A program made the position numbers and the translations under genes. A DNA stretch of 64,000 nucleotides, taken from NCBI GenBank assembly GCA_964643355.1, contig CAZXPW010000024.1:1-64000 (forward strand), in the 5' to 3' direction. Positions 1 through 8,594 of this stretch are shown piece by piece. Every line of letters begins with the position of its first letter. Position 1 is the first letter of the stretch. Origin of the DNA: FEN-1350 sp964643355. GTDB taxonomy: Bacteria > Planctomycetota > Phycisphaerae > Sedimentisphaerales > Anaerohalosphaeraceae. The notes under the pieces are model-generated. The model did not search any database, was not told where the DNA came from, and worked only from the letters and a program-made list of their open reading frames with translations.

Positions 1-295
1 GAGGACGAGACAGATGGCAGGAACTCGGCGGAAGCCGTTGATCGTTTTCTTCCGTATAGGCCTTCAGCGCAACCGCCAACTGCCGCATATTGCTGGCACA
101 CATCAGATTTCTTGCCAGCGATTTGGCCTTGTTTAAGGCCGGCAACAGCGCACCCAGAAGCAACGCAATCACGGCGATCACTACCAGCAGTTCGATCAAT
201 GTAAAGGCAAATCGGCTGCGTGAAGCATTGCATAACCGGTCGAGGAGTGATATCCCTCCTCGACCGATTCTATTGGCGGAGTTGAGCAGTTTCAT
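1..295 (-). CDS. Prepilin-type N-terminal methylation domain protein (truncated by window edge)
   Basis: Reading the minus strand from the ATG at 295 gives about 98 residues before the window ends. A long basic leader of about 35 residues precedes the class III signal core FTLIELLVVIAVIALL, the hydrophobic helix of type IV pilins and type II secretion pseudopilins. It continues with the AKS..RN.MCASNMRQL segment often seen in planctomycetal pseudopilin-like proteins. Prepilin peptidase would normally cut before the F. The gene lies 27 bases below the PEP-CTERM gene on the same strand and may belong to its operon. The leader is unusually long and its coding sequence holds a perfect 11-bp hairpin, so the true start could lie further inside. 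The C-terminal part, and hence the function, is not visible. Confidence 0.8.
   Translation of the reverse strand, partial: MKLLNSANRIGRGGISLLDRLCNASRSRFAFTLIELLVVIAVIALLLGALLPALNKAKSLARNLMCASNMRQLAVALKAYTEENDQRLPPSSCHLSRP
237..266. repeat. Perfect 11-bp inverted repeat inside the prepilin leader
   Basis: CGGTCGAGGAG at 237-247 and CTCCTCGACCG at 256-266 are exact reverse complements separated by 8 bases. In the minus-strand mRNA this gives a GC-rich hairpin about 30 bases after the annotated ATG and just before the codons of the prepilin cleavage site. It could damp translation or mark a start further downstream; this is inference. Confidence 0.6.
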
Positions 296-322
296 AATTT
301 TTCCGCCTTTCGTCTTGTAAGA

Positions 323-1012
323 TTACCCTTTCCAGCGAAGTGTCGCTGCCCCAATCAACAACAACGAGAGAGTTGTCGGTTCGGGAATCGTTTGGAAATG
401 GATCGTATAATCCGACGATTCACCGAAGCCGGTCGAACCCGTATCGACGACTCGGAAAGTCGCCGAAAACGACTCGCCGGGCCCGTCGGCCAGGGCCAGA
501 AATCCCGTGTGGATATGAAAATGCCAGGCGCCGAGCGTTCCCTGTTCATTGAACAGATCGTCATCCCACACGGGCGTCCCGAAGGAAAAGAGATCGCCGT
601 CGTTGAGGAGAATTTCCAGTCCGGTATTTTCATTTTCCATCCAGAACGAATCCGGAACCGAATAGGAAACTCTTTGGAGGCCGATTCGCCAGTCGGGCAT
701 GACGGCCGGATCCGCTCCGCCGAGCTGAAATAATCCGGAAGCTGGATGGGCGCTGTGCCAGCAATCCAGCTCGGCCTCGTAGATCTGTTTATCGCCGATC
801 CATTCGCCCGTCGGCTCCATGTGAATCGTTTCCCACAGGGGCTGGGCCGGAGTGGCGAAGATCCAGAGTACGGAATCATCGGTCGTACCCCACAGGCCGT
901 CGGCATTGATTCCGATATGGGTATGGACATGGCCGCCATGATCGTGTTCCAGTTCGGCCATTGTGACAGGAACCGTAAACAATACAACCAGCGTACAAAC
1001 AATGCGTAACAT
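323..1012 (-). CDS. PEP-CTERM sorted secreted protein with His-rich N-terminus
   Basis: The 229-residue product begins with a signal peptide of about 19 residues. A histidine cluster (HDHGGHVHTHIG, about residues 23-34) follows directly. The body is rich in W, D and G and has no recognised domain. It ends in IPEPTTLSLLLIGAATLRWKG-type sequence: a PEP motif, a hydrophobic helix and a basic tail, the PEP-CTERM signal processed by exosortase and leading to surface anchoring. No exosortase is in the window. It is the fourth gene of a run with a Fur-type regulator, so a periplasmic or surface metal-binding role is plausible, but only the histidines and the context support this. Confidence 0.85.
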   Translation of the reverse strand: MLRIVCTLVVLFTVPVTMAELEHDHGGHVHTHIGINADGLWGTTDDSVLWIFATPAQPLWETIHMEPTGEWIGDKQIYEAELDCWHSAHPASGLFQLGGADPAVMPDWRIGLQRVSYSVPDSFWMENENTGLEILLNDGDLFSFGTPVWDDDLFNEQGTLGAWHFHIHTGFLALADGPGESFSATFRVVDTGSTGFGESSDYTIHFQTIPEPTTLSLLLIGAATLRWKG

Positions 1013-1087
1013 ACTACACCTCCGATAGAATCAGACTGAGTCTTTGATGTTGGACTTGAATGGGTATCCAAGTCGAAGGATGAACGA

Positions 1088-1432
1088 TCAGACGGTCGGA
1101 GGTCCGCGGGCGGGGCAATGGCGGATCATCGCTCGATGAACCGGATGATCCGGAAGAGTCAGGCAAAACACATATCGTTCGACACCCTCATCCGGAGCGT
1201 TTTCGGTCAAATGGATTTTGCCGGTTGTCAGGGCGAGTAAATGACACAAGCCACATTCATCCGCACGATGCGAAGTCGTTTGAATTTGAATGCCATCCGC
1301 GGCAGAATCGGACACGCGGGAGAGATCCCGGTACGGACAGGTTTCATGCAAAGCCGACACGACTCCGCAGGCGTTGAAGCTGAACGCCAGAAGAGCCAGA
1401 CGGAAGAAAATGAATCGTTTCGGCAATCGCAT
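1088..1432 (-). CDS. Small secreted CxxC protein, resembling DUF2946
   Basis: The 114-residue protein has a signal peptide ending around residue 27. It carries an ECGLCHLLAL motif near residues 60-68 and ends in CPARGPPTV. A central CxxC followed by a C-terminal RGPP is reminiscent of the short DUF2946 proteins often found near copper or other metal genes; I recognise the pattern without being able to test it. Its ATG directly follows the TGA of the Fur gene (TGAATG), indicating translational coupling. A periplasmic metal-binding or sensing role is inferred from the Cys/His content and neighbours. Confidence 0.65.
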   Translation of the reverse strand: MRLPKRFIFFRLALLAFSFNACGVVSALHETCPYRDLSRVSDSAADGIQIQTTSHRADECGLCHLLALTTGKIHLTENAPDEGVERYVFCLTLPDHPVHRAMIRHCPARGPPTV

Positions 1433-1930
1433 TCAAGGATCTCGCGGAGGGGTGAGGGGTATTTGTTCCGATTGGCTTTCACAATCCGGGCAGAGACCTT
1501 CCCATTGGACGCGCTGATGACAGACATGGAACCCGTTGACGGGGGCGGTTGGCATGGGCACCTCGACGCCGGGCATACAACTGGTGTTTCCGCATCGGGT
1601 ACAGGTAAAATGCGGATGACATTGATGCTCGCTGCACCGGTGACCCAGTTCGTACATCCAGGTGCGGTCCTGCAGATAGGCCTGATGGACCACTCCGGCG
1701 GCAACCAGCGTCTCGATCGTCCGATAGACCGTCACTCGGTTGGGAGAGTCGGGGCCGATCCGCTCGGCGATCTGGTCGCAGGACAACGGCACCCCTGTGG
1801 TCAACAGGACTTCGAGGACGGCGATGCGCGGAGCTGTACGGCGCAAACCGGCGGAGGCCAGGATGATTTGCGACCGAATCGGACGGTCCGGGCGTATTTC
1901 CATATTTTGAATGTCTTTTTCCGGATTCAT
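1433..1930 (-). CDS. Fur/Zur-family metal-responsive transcriptional repressor
   Basis: The 165-residue protein has the Fur layout. A winged helix occupies about residues 20-90, with the recognition segment NRVTVYRTIETLVAAGVV. A C-terminal metal and dimerisation region contains HPHFTCTRCG, a third cysteine in NTSCMPG, and a final CPDC. The two CxxC pairs would form the structural zinc site of the family, and the histidines around residues 95-105 the regulatory site. Which metal it senses cannot be read from the sequence. Zur is favoured because the operon encodes His-rich membrane and secreted proteins. It probably represses its own operon through the twin palindromes at 2797-2841. Confidence 0.85.
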   Translation of the reverse strand: MNPEKDIQNMEIRPDRPIRSQIILASAGLRRTAPRIAVLEVLLTTGVPLSCDQIAERIGPDSPNRVTVYRTIETLVAAGVVHQAYLQDRTWMYELGHRCSEHQCHPHFTCTRCGNTSCMPGVEVPMPTAPVNGFHVCHQRVQWEGLCPDCESQSEQIPLTPPRDP

Positions 1931-1948
1931 AATCCGTCCTTATCGGGG

Positions 1949-2767
1949 TCAATGGTGGTGTCCCAGCCAACACTCCTTGTGATTCGGATCTGGATTGACG
2001 AACAGCATCGGAAAGATGATGTCGCTGACACAGCAAGGCAGCCATACGGCGATGAAAAGCACCAGCAACATCGCGCCGACCAACCCGATTGTCCAATCGG
2101 CTTGCGTATTCATGAGGATATGCGAGGCCGACGCCCAGGTGCTGATCAGGATGTGCATGGCGTGAGGCACTTTGGACCGCGGCAGATAGAACGCCACGAT
2201 GATCCCCAGCAACGCCGCCGGATTAACCAGGTACCACTCCTCAATAAATCCCAGATGCAGACGATGGAAAACACCCTCGTCGTGTTCGTGGGCATGATCG
2301 GCGGATTCGGCATGGTCATGGTCAGCCGCATCCGGGTGAAGAGAACCGCCCTTGTCGGCCGTCGGTTCGGTCGGATTGGGCAGGACCTCCGATGTCTTGC
2401 GCCCGTGGCCATGCGAACCATGCGCCGCCGACTCGGTTGGAACAGCCACGCCGAAAATCTCCTCGCCGAAAAAGGGAATAATGCAATCGCTGAGCGTTGC
2501 CACGCCGATCGAGCCGGTGTAGCCCACCAGCAGGATCAGGAGAAACTGTCGGGCCTTACGATGCAATTGAAACAGCGATGCGGTAACCATCGCACTGAGA
2601 AACACATGAAGGGGATGAAAGATGGCAAATAAGGTTGTCGTCTTGGAAAAGGATGCGGCCTGGAAAATCAACATGAAAACGATCCCTGTTATGGCTCCGA
2701 AGAGGGTGAAGGGCGAATGCTCCTTGAGTTCGTGGCCGATTAAACCAAGTCGTGATCGAACAGTCAT
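1949..2767 (-). CDS. Polytopic membrane protein with His-rich loop, probable metal transport role
   Basis: The 272-residue protein has about six hydrophobic segments: three in the first 100 residues and three after residue 175. They are separated by a loop of about 75 residues with clusters such as HGSHGHGR and DHDHAESADHAHEHDE. It ends WLGHHH, and the last helix contains CC followed by SDIIFP. His-rich loops are common in zinc and nickel carriers, but I cannot place this in a named family. It is the first gene of the operon, directly under the twin operator, and the Fur-type gene starts 18 bases downstream. A good Shine-Dalgarno (GAGGAATGAACA) precedes the ATG. Metal uptake or efflux is inference. 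Confidence 0.7.
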   Translation of the reverse strand: MTVRSRLGLIGHELKEHSPFTLFGAITGIVFMLIFQAASFSKTTTLFAIFHPLHVFLSAMVTASLFQLHRKARQFLLILLVGYTGSIGVATLSDCIIPFFGEEIFGVAVPTESAAHGSHGHGRKTSEVLPNPTEPTADKGGSLHPDAADHDHAESADHAHEHDEGVFHRLHLGFIEEWYLVNPAALLGIIVAFYLPRSKVPHAMHILISTWASASHILMNTQADWTIGLVGAMLLVLFIAVWLPCCVSDIIFPMLFVNPDPNHKECWLGHHH

Positions 2768-2796
2768 TGTTCATTCCTCACAGAAAATCGTTTATC

Positions 2797-2841
2797 GCAA
2801 CTGAGTTGCAATGTTTATACGAAAGATGCAACACAGTTGCA
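2797..2841. promoter_or_regulatory. Two GCAAC-N3-GTTGC palindromes, candidate Fur/Zur operators
   Basis: GCAACTGAGTTGC at 2797-2809 and TGCAACACAGTTGCA at 2827-2841 are perfect palindromes with the same half-site GCAAC and the same 3-base centre length. Their centres are 31 bp apart, about three helical turns, so two dimers would bind the same face. One overlaps the -35 element and the other lies just downstream of the -10 of the minus-strand promoter, ideal for repression. Confidence 0.75.
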
Positions 2842-2842
2842 A
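2814..2842 (-). promoter_or_regulatory. Sigma-70 promoter of the metal operon
   Basis: On the minus strand TTGCAA (2842-2837) is followed after exactly 17 bases by TATAAA (2819-2814). It sits about 50 bases upstream of the first ATG and is interleaved with the two palindromes. Confidence 0.7.
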
Positions 2843-2922
2843 GTAAATTCTCAAAAACAACAAAATATAATTGCTTCATTGAAATATATATCAAAATATT
2901 TGTTGTTATTGCAATTATTTTA

Positions 2923-2951
2923 TTGAATATTTTTTATCATCATGGTATAAT
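2923..2951 (+). promoter_or_regulatory. Near-consensus sigma-70 promoter upstream of polA
   Basis: TTGAAT (2923-2928), a 17-base spacer and TATAAT (2946-2951) lie at the end of a strongly AT-rich stretch (about 2843-2950) that could act as an UP element. Apart from the promoters and operators I see no gene between 2768 and 2998. It points toward the leader ORF and polA, divergent to the metal operon. Confidence 0.7.
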
Positions 2952-2998
2952 ATACTCAATGATTGGAAATAGGAATCGTTTCATGGAAAGGAGGAGAC

Positions 2999-3337
2999 AT
3001 GCCAATGTCAGTTCTATGGGTTTTCCTTGGGATGTACGGGGTCATGATTATCGGATTTTTAGCGATCGTAATTTCTTCCCGAATCGATGGCTCCAAGGTG
3101 TGGGATTACCTGGCGGCTCAATCAGGGCCCTTCAATAATTTACAGATCGGAAAGATCCACGAACCATACCGCAAGCAAGGTTACCCTTCTGATCCACATG
3201 GATTGACGGACGATCGTCAACCTTTTCTTGAAACCCGTGTGCAGGCATCAACAACGAGCGGTCTCAATCAGGAAAGATCCAGTCGATTATCCGGTAAATT
3301 CGTTGATAACCGCCGATGGGAGGGCTATAGTGGAGCC
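2999..3337 (+). other. In-frame membrane leader ORF fused to polA
   Basis: An excellent Shine-Dalgarno (AAGGAGGAGA, 2988-2997) is followed by ATG at 2999. The reading frame continues without a stop straight into the polA frame. The first 35 or so residues form a convincing membrane helix (LWVFLGMYGVMIIGFLAIVIS) followed by SSRIDGSK. The remaining 75 residues are polar, of low apparent conservation and not reminiscent of a domain. Either polymerase I is made as a roughly 1037-residue membrane-anchored protein, or this is a small membrane protein whose stop has been lost, or the frame is open by chance after a short real peptide. The strong promoter and ribosome site argue that something is translated from here. 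Confidence 0.5.
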
Positions 3338-6112
3338 ATGGCTAAGAGCTTGTATATCATCGATGGACACGCGCATATCTATGCGGCCTATTATGCGCCG
3401 ATGCGGCCGCTGACCAGTCCTTCCGGCGAGCCGACCAAGGCGACTTACATCTTCACGACCGCGATCCTCGGACTGATCGAGCGGCAAAAACCCGACATGC
3501 TCGTGGTGGCGATGGACTGCAAGGGCAAGAGTTTCCGATCCGATCTGTATGCCGAATACAAAGCCCATCGGCCGCCGATGCCGGAGGAACTGCCGCCGCA
3601 AATCCGGCGGATCGAGCAGATCCTCGAAGCGATGCGGATCCCGATCCTGCGGGTCGAGGGCTTCGAGGCCGACGACATAATCGGTACGCTGGCAAGCCAG
3701 GCATCGAAGGCGGGCATCGAGTGCCGCATCTGCTCGAAGGACAAGGATATGCTGCAACTGCTCGACGAGCGGGTATCGCTGTTTGACCTGAAGACGGAGA
3801 AAGTAACGACCCCGCAGACGCTCCTGCAGGAAGACGGTCTCCGGCCCGATCAGTTCGTCGATGTGCTGGCGTTGCAGGGAGACACGGCCGACAATGTGCC
3901 GGGGGTAGCGGATGTCGGGCCCAAGACGGCCATCGCATGGATTCAGAAATACGGTTCGTTGGAAAATCTGCTCGCGCATTCCGATGAAATCGGCGGCAAA
4001 CGCGGCGAGAACCTTCGGAACTCCAAATCGATTCTGGATTTGAGCCGAAAACTGGTGATCATCAACCGCCAAGCTCCGGTCACGATCGACGAGAAGCAAT
4101 TCGCCGTCAAGGAACCGGACAAAGACGCTCTTGGACGACTCTTCTCGGAACTGGATTTTACTCGGCTGATCAGTTCGCTGGGATTGACCCGGGTGGCGAT
4201 CCCGACCGACCCAGAGAAGGCCAAAGGACAAGGCGATTTGTTTTCGGGGCTTCCGGGGGCAGCATTCAATCCCGCTGAATCCAAGATGCTGCAATCGGCC
4301 GCGACAACGGACAAACGCTATTGCTGTGTCGATACCGTCGAATCTCTGAAACAACTGGCGGCGGAGCTAAAAACGAAAAAGCTTATTGCCGTCGATACCG
4401 AGACCACATCCACCGACCCGATGCGGGCGGAACTGGTCGGCATGAGTTTTTCGTGGCGACCTGGGTTGGGCTATTATCTGCCGATCAGGGCGCCCATGGG
4501 GCAACAACATCTGAATCTGTCCGATGTTCAAAACTTAATCGGTCCGATTCTGGCGAATGAAAAAATCCGGAAGATCGGCCAGAATATCAAATATGACCTG
4601 ATCGTGCTGGGCAATGCCGGGATGCCCATGTCGGGGATTGCGTTTGACACAATGATCGCATCGTATTGCCTGTCGGCCGACCGGATGAGCCATTCGATGG
4701 ACGCCATGGCCCGCGACTACCTCGGTTACGAAACGATCCCGCTGACCAGCCTGATCGGCAAGGGCAAGAACCAGCTCACATTCGACATGGTCGATACGGC
4801 CGCAGCGACCGATTATGCGGCGGAAGACGCGGATGTCACCTGGCGGCTGTACGAATACCTGTCGCCGCGGCTGGCGGAACTGCCGAAGATTCACAAACTC
4901 TTCGAAGATGTCGAGATGCCGCTAATGGAGGTGCTTGCGGGACTGGAACGCAACGGGGTCTTCGTCGAGACGGCTCGGTTGCGAAAGTTGGGCACGGTCG
5001 TCGATCAGGAGATCAGCCGGCTTGTCGATGCGATCTACAAAGAAGCGGGGACGACCTTCAACATCGACTCGACCAAGCAACTCGGCGAGATTCTGTTCGA
5101 CCGGCTGGGACTGAAATCCGTGCGCTCGGGCAAAACGATGCGGAGCACCGATGCGGATGTACTGGAGGAGCTGCAGGACGAACATCCCGTCGTCGCGTTG
5201 ATCCTGCAATATCGTCAGCTCGTCAAGCTGAAGAATACCTATCTCGACAAGCTCGGCCAGATCATCCATTCGAAAACGGGGCGCATTCACGCATCCTTTA
5301 ACCAGACCGTGACGGCGACCGGTCGGCTCAGCTCCAGCGACCCGAACCTCCAGAATATCCCCGTGCGGACGGAGCTGGGCAAGAAGATCCGCTCGGCATT
5401 TGTCGCTCAAAAGGATGGAGATTGTCTATTGAGTGCGGATTATTCGCAGATCGAGCTGCGGCTCCTGGCCCATTTTTCCGGGGACCCGGCGCTGCGGAAG
5501 GCGTTTGCGGAAGATCAGGATATTCACCGGTTCGTAGCGGCGCAGGTCTATGGCATTCGGCCGGAACTGGTCAGCGCCGAGATGCGTTCGCGAGCCAAGG
5601 CCGTCAACTTCGGGATCATCTACGGCCAAGGGGCGTTCGGCCTGTCGCGAACGACGGGGATGAGCCAGCCAGAGGCGAAAAGATTTATCGAGGATTACTT
5701 CGCCCGTTATGCGTCGATCCGGGCGTTCATGGACCGCTCGATCGAACAGGTTAAGCAGACGGGATTTGCCGAAACCATTCTGGGGCGGCGTCGGCCGATC
5801 GCGGGCCTGACCAGCAAAAACTTCAATGTCCGCAGCCAGGGCCAGCGGCTGGCGATCAACACGATCATTCAGGGCTCGGCGGCGGACCTGATCAAGGTGG
5901 CGATGATCCATATCCAGCGACGGATCGATCGTGACAAACTGCCGATTCGGATGATTTTGCAGGTCCACGATGAACTGGTCTTCGAGCTTGCAAGGTCCGG
6001 AGCCGAGGAACACGGCAAATGGATCGCCGATGAGATGGCCAACGCGATGCACTTTGAAGTTCCGATCAAAGTCGACCTGACGATCGGCCATTCCTGGCTG
6101 GGAGATCCATAA
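3338..6112 (+). CDS. polA: DNA polymerase I (5'-3' exo, 3'-5' exo and polymerase domains)
   Basis: From the ATG at 3338 the product has 924 residues, normal for the family, and starts at the usual place with SLYIIDGHAHIY. The 5' nuclease domain (about 1-300) shows EGFEADDIIG, SKDKDMLQLL and GDTADNVPGV. The 3'-5' exonuclease domain (about 340-530) keeps its acidic residues: VDTETT near 352, IGQNIKYD, and YAAEDADVT, so proofreading should be active. The polymerase domain has motif A DYSQIELRLLAHF near 700, motif B RSRAKAVNFGIIYGQG, and motif C VHDELVFE near 876. It acts in gap filling and repair. The frame is open upstream to 2963, so a longer membrane-anchored form is possible. It converges with the sulfur-transfer gene, with only a weak GATCC/GGATC hairpin between them. 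Confidence 0.97.
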   Translation: MAKSLYIIDGHAHIYAAYYAPMRPLTSPSGEPTKATYIFTTAILGLIERQKPDMLVVAMDCKGKSFRSDLYAEYKAHRPPMPEELPPQIRRIEQILEAMRIPILRVEGFEADDIIGTLASQASKAGIECRICSKDKDMLQLLDERVSLFDLKTEKVTTPQTLLQEDGLRPDQFVDVLALQGDTADNVPGVADVGPKTAIAWIQKYGSLENLLAHSDEIGGKRGENLRNSKSILDLSRKLVIINRQAPVTIDEKQFAVKEPDKDALGRLFSELDFTRLISSLGLTRVAIPTDPEKAKGQGDLFSGLPGAAFNPAESKMLQSAATTDKRYCCVDTVESLKQLAAELKTKKLIAVDTETTSTDPMRAELVGMSFSWRPGLGYYLPIRAPMGQQHLNLSDVQNLIGPILANEKIRKIGQNIKYDLIVLGNAGMPMSGIAFDTMIASYCLSADRMSHSMDAMARDYLGYETIPLTSLIGKGKNQLTFDMVDTAAATDYAAEDADVTWRLYEYLSPRLAELPKIHKLFEDVEMPLMEVLAGLERNGVFVETARLRKLGTVVDQEISRLVDAIYKEAGTTFNIDSTKQLGEILFDRLGLKSVRSGKTMRSTDADVLEELQDEHPVVALILQYRQLVKLKNTYLDKLGQIIHSKTGRIHASFNQTVTATGRLSSSDPNLQNIPVRTELGKKIRSAFVAQKDGDCLLSADYSQIELRLLAHFSGDPALRKAFAEDQDIHRFVAAQVYGIRPELVSAEMRSRAKAVNFGIIYGQGAFGLSRTTGMSQPEAKRFIEDYFARYASIRAFMDRSIEQVKQTGFAETILGRRRPIAGLTSKNFNVRSQGQRLAINTIIQGSAADLIKVAMIHIQRRIDRDKLPIRMILQVHDELVFELARSGAEEHGKWIADEMANAMHFEVPIKVDLTIGHSWLGDP

Positions 6113-6137
6113 TTTTTTCATTTTCGATCCTGACGGA

Positions 6138-8594
6138 TCAGATGAACAGGTTAACGGTTCCGGATTCGGCCTGATTGAGGTACATCGCGACGCCGCCGAG
6201 TTCGACGCCATCGATGAGTTCTTCGCGGCGGATTCCCATGATGTCCATAGACATCGAGCAAGCGACGAGGCGGACCCCGTTTTGTCGGGCCTGGGCCAGG
6301 AGGTCTTCAAGAGAGGAGACGCTTTTGTTGCGCATAACGCCCTTCATCATGGCGGTGCCGAGGCCGGCCATATTCATTTTCGAGAGTCTAAGCTTTGTCG
6401 TTCCGCGCGGCATCATCCAACCGAACGCCCGCTCGATGAAATTCTTGCGGACGGCGGGCGGATTATCTTTGCGGAGGACATTGAGGCCCCAGAAGGTGAA
6501 GAACATGGTGACCGACGAGCCCATGGAGGCGGCTCCGTTGGCGATAATGAAGGAGGCCATGACCCGGTCGAAATCGTTGCTGAAGACGATGATCGTTTTG
6601 TTTTTGGCGTTGGCGGATGCGGGTACAGGGGATGTCTGTCGTTTAACAACGGTTGCGGTGAGCAGGCCGTTTTCAGCGGTCATCTTGATCAGTTCGTTTC
6701 CGGTGCTGCGGCAGAAAGCGGGGATGTCGGCGGCAAAACCGGGATCGCGGGCGGAGATGGTCAGGGCCTGGCCGATTTGAAGAGCGTCGAGCTGTTGTTT
6801 GAGCCGGAGAATCGGGCCGGGACACTGAAGGTCGGAGGCGTCAATGTGCTTGGCAACGGAAACCGATGCGGGCGCGGGTTTGGACTCGGGGGCCTGGGAA
6901 CCGGAATCATCTTTCAGCTCGGCCGGAGTTTCGGCTTGGGCCGGGGGCGTTTCGGCGGGAATGAAGCAGCGGAAGGTTTTGAAGCCACCACTGAGATTGC
7001 GGCAGGCAAAACCGTTCTGGCTCAGAATGCGGCAGGCGAGATAGCCGCGGAGGCCGACCTGACAGAAGGCCAGGATTTCCTTGTTTTTGGGCAGTTCGCT
7101 GATGCGATCGCGAAGCTGGTCGATGGGAATATTGATTGCGCCGCCGATGGTGCCGGCCTGGACTTCGGCGGGCGTTCGCACATCCAATAGACACTGATCA
7201 TCCCGCAGATTCAGGATCTCTTCGGTGTGGCAGATTTTGGCGTCTCCGTCCAGCACATTGGAAGCCAGGAATCCGGCGTAGTTGACGGGATCTTTGGCGG
7301 AACCATAGGGCGGAGCATAGGACAGTTCCAGGTCTTTAAGATCGCGGACGGTCATTCCGGCCCGCATGGCAGTCGCGATGATATCGATGCGTTTGTCCAC
7401 GCCATCGGCTCCGATGGCTTGCGCTCCGAGAATCTTTCCGTCATCGGGATCGAACAACAGTTTGATGCTGATCTGGCTGGCATGGGGATAATAAGTGGCA
7501 TGACTGGCCGGATGCAGATAAATCTTTTCGCATTTTCGACCGATGCGTTTGAGCATTTTTTCGCTCAGGCCGGTCATCCCGGCCGCGAGGTCAAAGACCT
7601 TGCAGATGGCCGTACCTTGAGTTTTGCGATAGACGCTCGGCCTGCCCATGATGTTGTCGGCGGCGATACGACCCTGTCGATTGGCGGGGCCGGCCAGGGG
7701 AATTCGCGCGGGGAAACCGCCGACAAAGTCCTCGACTTCAACGGCGTCGCCGACGGCGTAAATATCGGGATCGGAGGTTTGCATGTGTTCATTGACGACG
7801 ATGCCGCCCCGCTGACCGATTTCCAGTCCGGCCTTTTTGGCCAGTTGGACTTCCGGTTGGACTCCGATGGACACCACCGCCAGCGCCGCATCGAGGGTTC
7901 GGCCAGAGCTGAGGTGAAGGGTCAGCCCGTCGGATTTTTCTTCGATGGCCGTGACCGACATTCCCAACAGCAGATCGACGCCGTGGAGCCGGAGCTGGGC
8001 GGCGACCATCGAGGCCATTTCGGGATCCATGGGTCCGAAGACCTGGTTTTCAAGTTCGATAACGCTGACTTCCATCTTGCGATGTCGCAAGGCCTCGGCC
8101 ATTTCCAGGCCGATATATCCGGCTCCGATAATGACGGCTTTGGTCCCGGGCACGGCGTCCACACGGGCCTTGATGGCATCCATATCGGGAATGGAACGCA
8201 GGGTGAACACCTTGGAGGAATTGACGCCGGGGATCTTCGGACGAACGGGTTCGGCACCGGGGCTGAGAACCAGCTTGTCATAGGGGAGGTGGTATTCGCG
8301 GCCGGCCTTGAGGTCACGGACGAGGACCTGCCGAGCGGTTCGATCTACACGAAGGGCTTCGGAATTTGTGCGGACATCAATCCTGAAACGCTTTTCCATG
8401 GATTCGGGAGTTTGAACGAGAAGCCGGTCTCGATCTTCAATGGTTCCACCGATATGATAGGGCAGACCGCAATTGGCAAACGAAATATATTCGCCCCGCT
8501 CCAAGAGGGTGATTTCGGCCGATTCATTGAGTCGTCGGGCGCGGGCCGCGGCCGAAGCGCCACCGGCCACACCGCCAATAATGACAAGTTTCAT
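6138..8594 (-). CDS. CoA-disulfide reductase-rhodanese-TusA-DsrE fusion (sulfur transfer)
   Basis: The 818-residue protein joins four sulfur-handling modules. Residues 1-445 are a FAD/NAD(P)H disulfide oxidoreductase of the CoA-disulfide reductase group, with the GGVAGGASAAARARR nucleotide motif and the single active cysteine in SFANCGLPYHIGG (near 43). About 455-550 is a rhodanese domain with LLDVRTPAE and catalytic CQVGLRGY. About 585-660 is TusA-like with the CPGP motif. About 670-818 is a DsrE/F-like domain with a cysteine in LVACSMSMD. Each module is known to carry or reduce persulfides, so the protein could move sulfane sulfur from one active site to another in the cytoplasm. It overlaps the upstream ArsR gene by ATGA, and that regulator probably controls it. 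Confidence 0.93.
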   Translation of the reverse strand: MKLVIIGGVAGGASAAARARRLNESAEITLLERGEYISFANCGLPYHIGGTIEDRDRLLVQTPESMEKRFRIDVRTNSEALRVDRTARQVLVRDLKAGREYHLPYDKLVLSPGAEPVRPKIPGVNSSKVFTLRSIPDMDAIKARVDAVPGTKAVIIGAGYIGLEMAEALRHRKMEVSVIELENQVFGPMDPEMASMVAAQLRLHGVDLLLGMSVTAIEEKSDGLTLHLSSGRTLDAALAVVSIGVQPEVQLAKKAGLEIGQRGGIVVNEHMQTSDPDIYAVGDAVEVEDFVGGFPARIPLAGPANRQGRIAADNIMGRPSVYRKTQGTAICKVFDLAAGMTGLSEKMLKRIGRKCEKIYLHPASHATYYPHASQISIKLLFDPDDGKILGAQAIGADGVDKRIDIIATAMRAGMTVRDLKDLELSYAPPYGSAKDPVNYAGFLASNVLDGDAKICHTEEILNLRDDQCLLDVRTPAEVQAGTIGGAINIPIDQLRDRISELPKNKEILAFCQVGLRGYLACRILSQNGFACRNLSGGFKTFRCFIPAETPPAQAETPAELKDDSGSQAPESKPAPASVSVAKHIDASDLQCPGPILRLKQQLDALQIGQALTISARDPGFAADIPAFCRSTGNELIKMTAENGLLTATVVKRQTSPVPASANAKNKTIIVFSNDFDRVMASFIIANGAASMGSSVTMFFTFWGLNVLRKDNPPAVRKNFIERAFGWMMPRGTTKLRLSKMNMAGLGTAMMKGVMRNKSVSSLEDLLAQARQNGVRLVACSMSMDIMGIRREELIDGVELGGVAMYLNQAESGTVNLFI

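Noticed and set aside
1241..2632. 463-residue plus-strand open frame
   Set aside because: It lies opposite the Fur and membrane-protein genes, has no recognisable motif and no ribosome site. The minus-strand genes explain the sequence.
6113..6137. Terminator between polA and the sulfur-transfer gene
   Set aside because: The GATCC/GGATC stem is only 5 bp and its position relative to the T-run is wrong for plus-strand termination, so it is not listed as a terminator.
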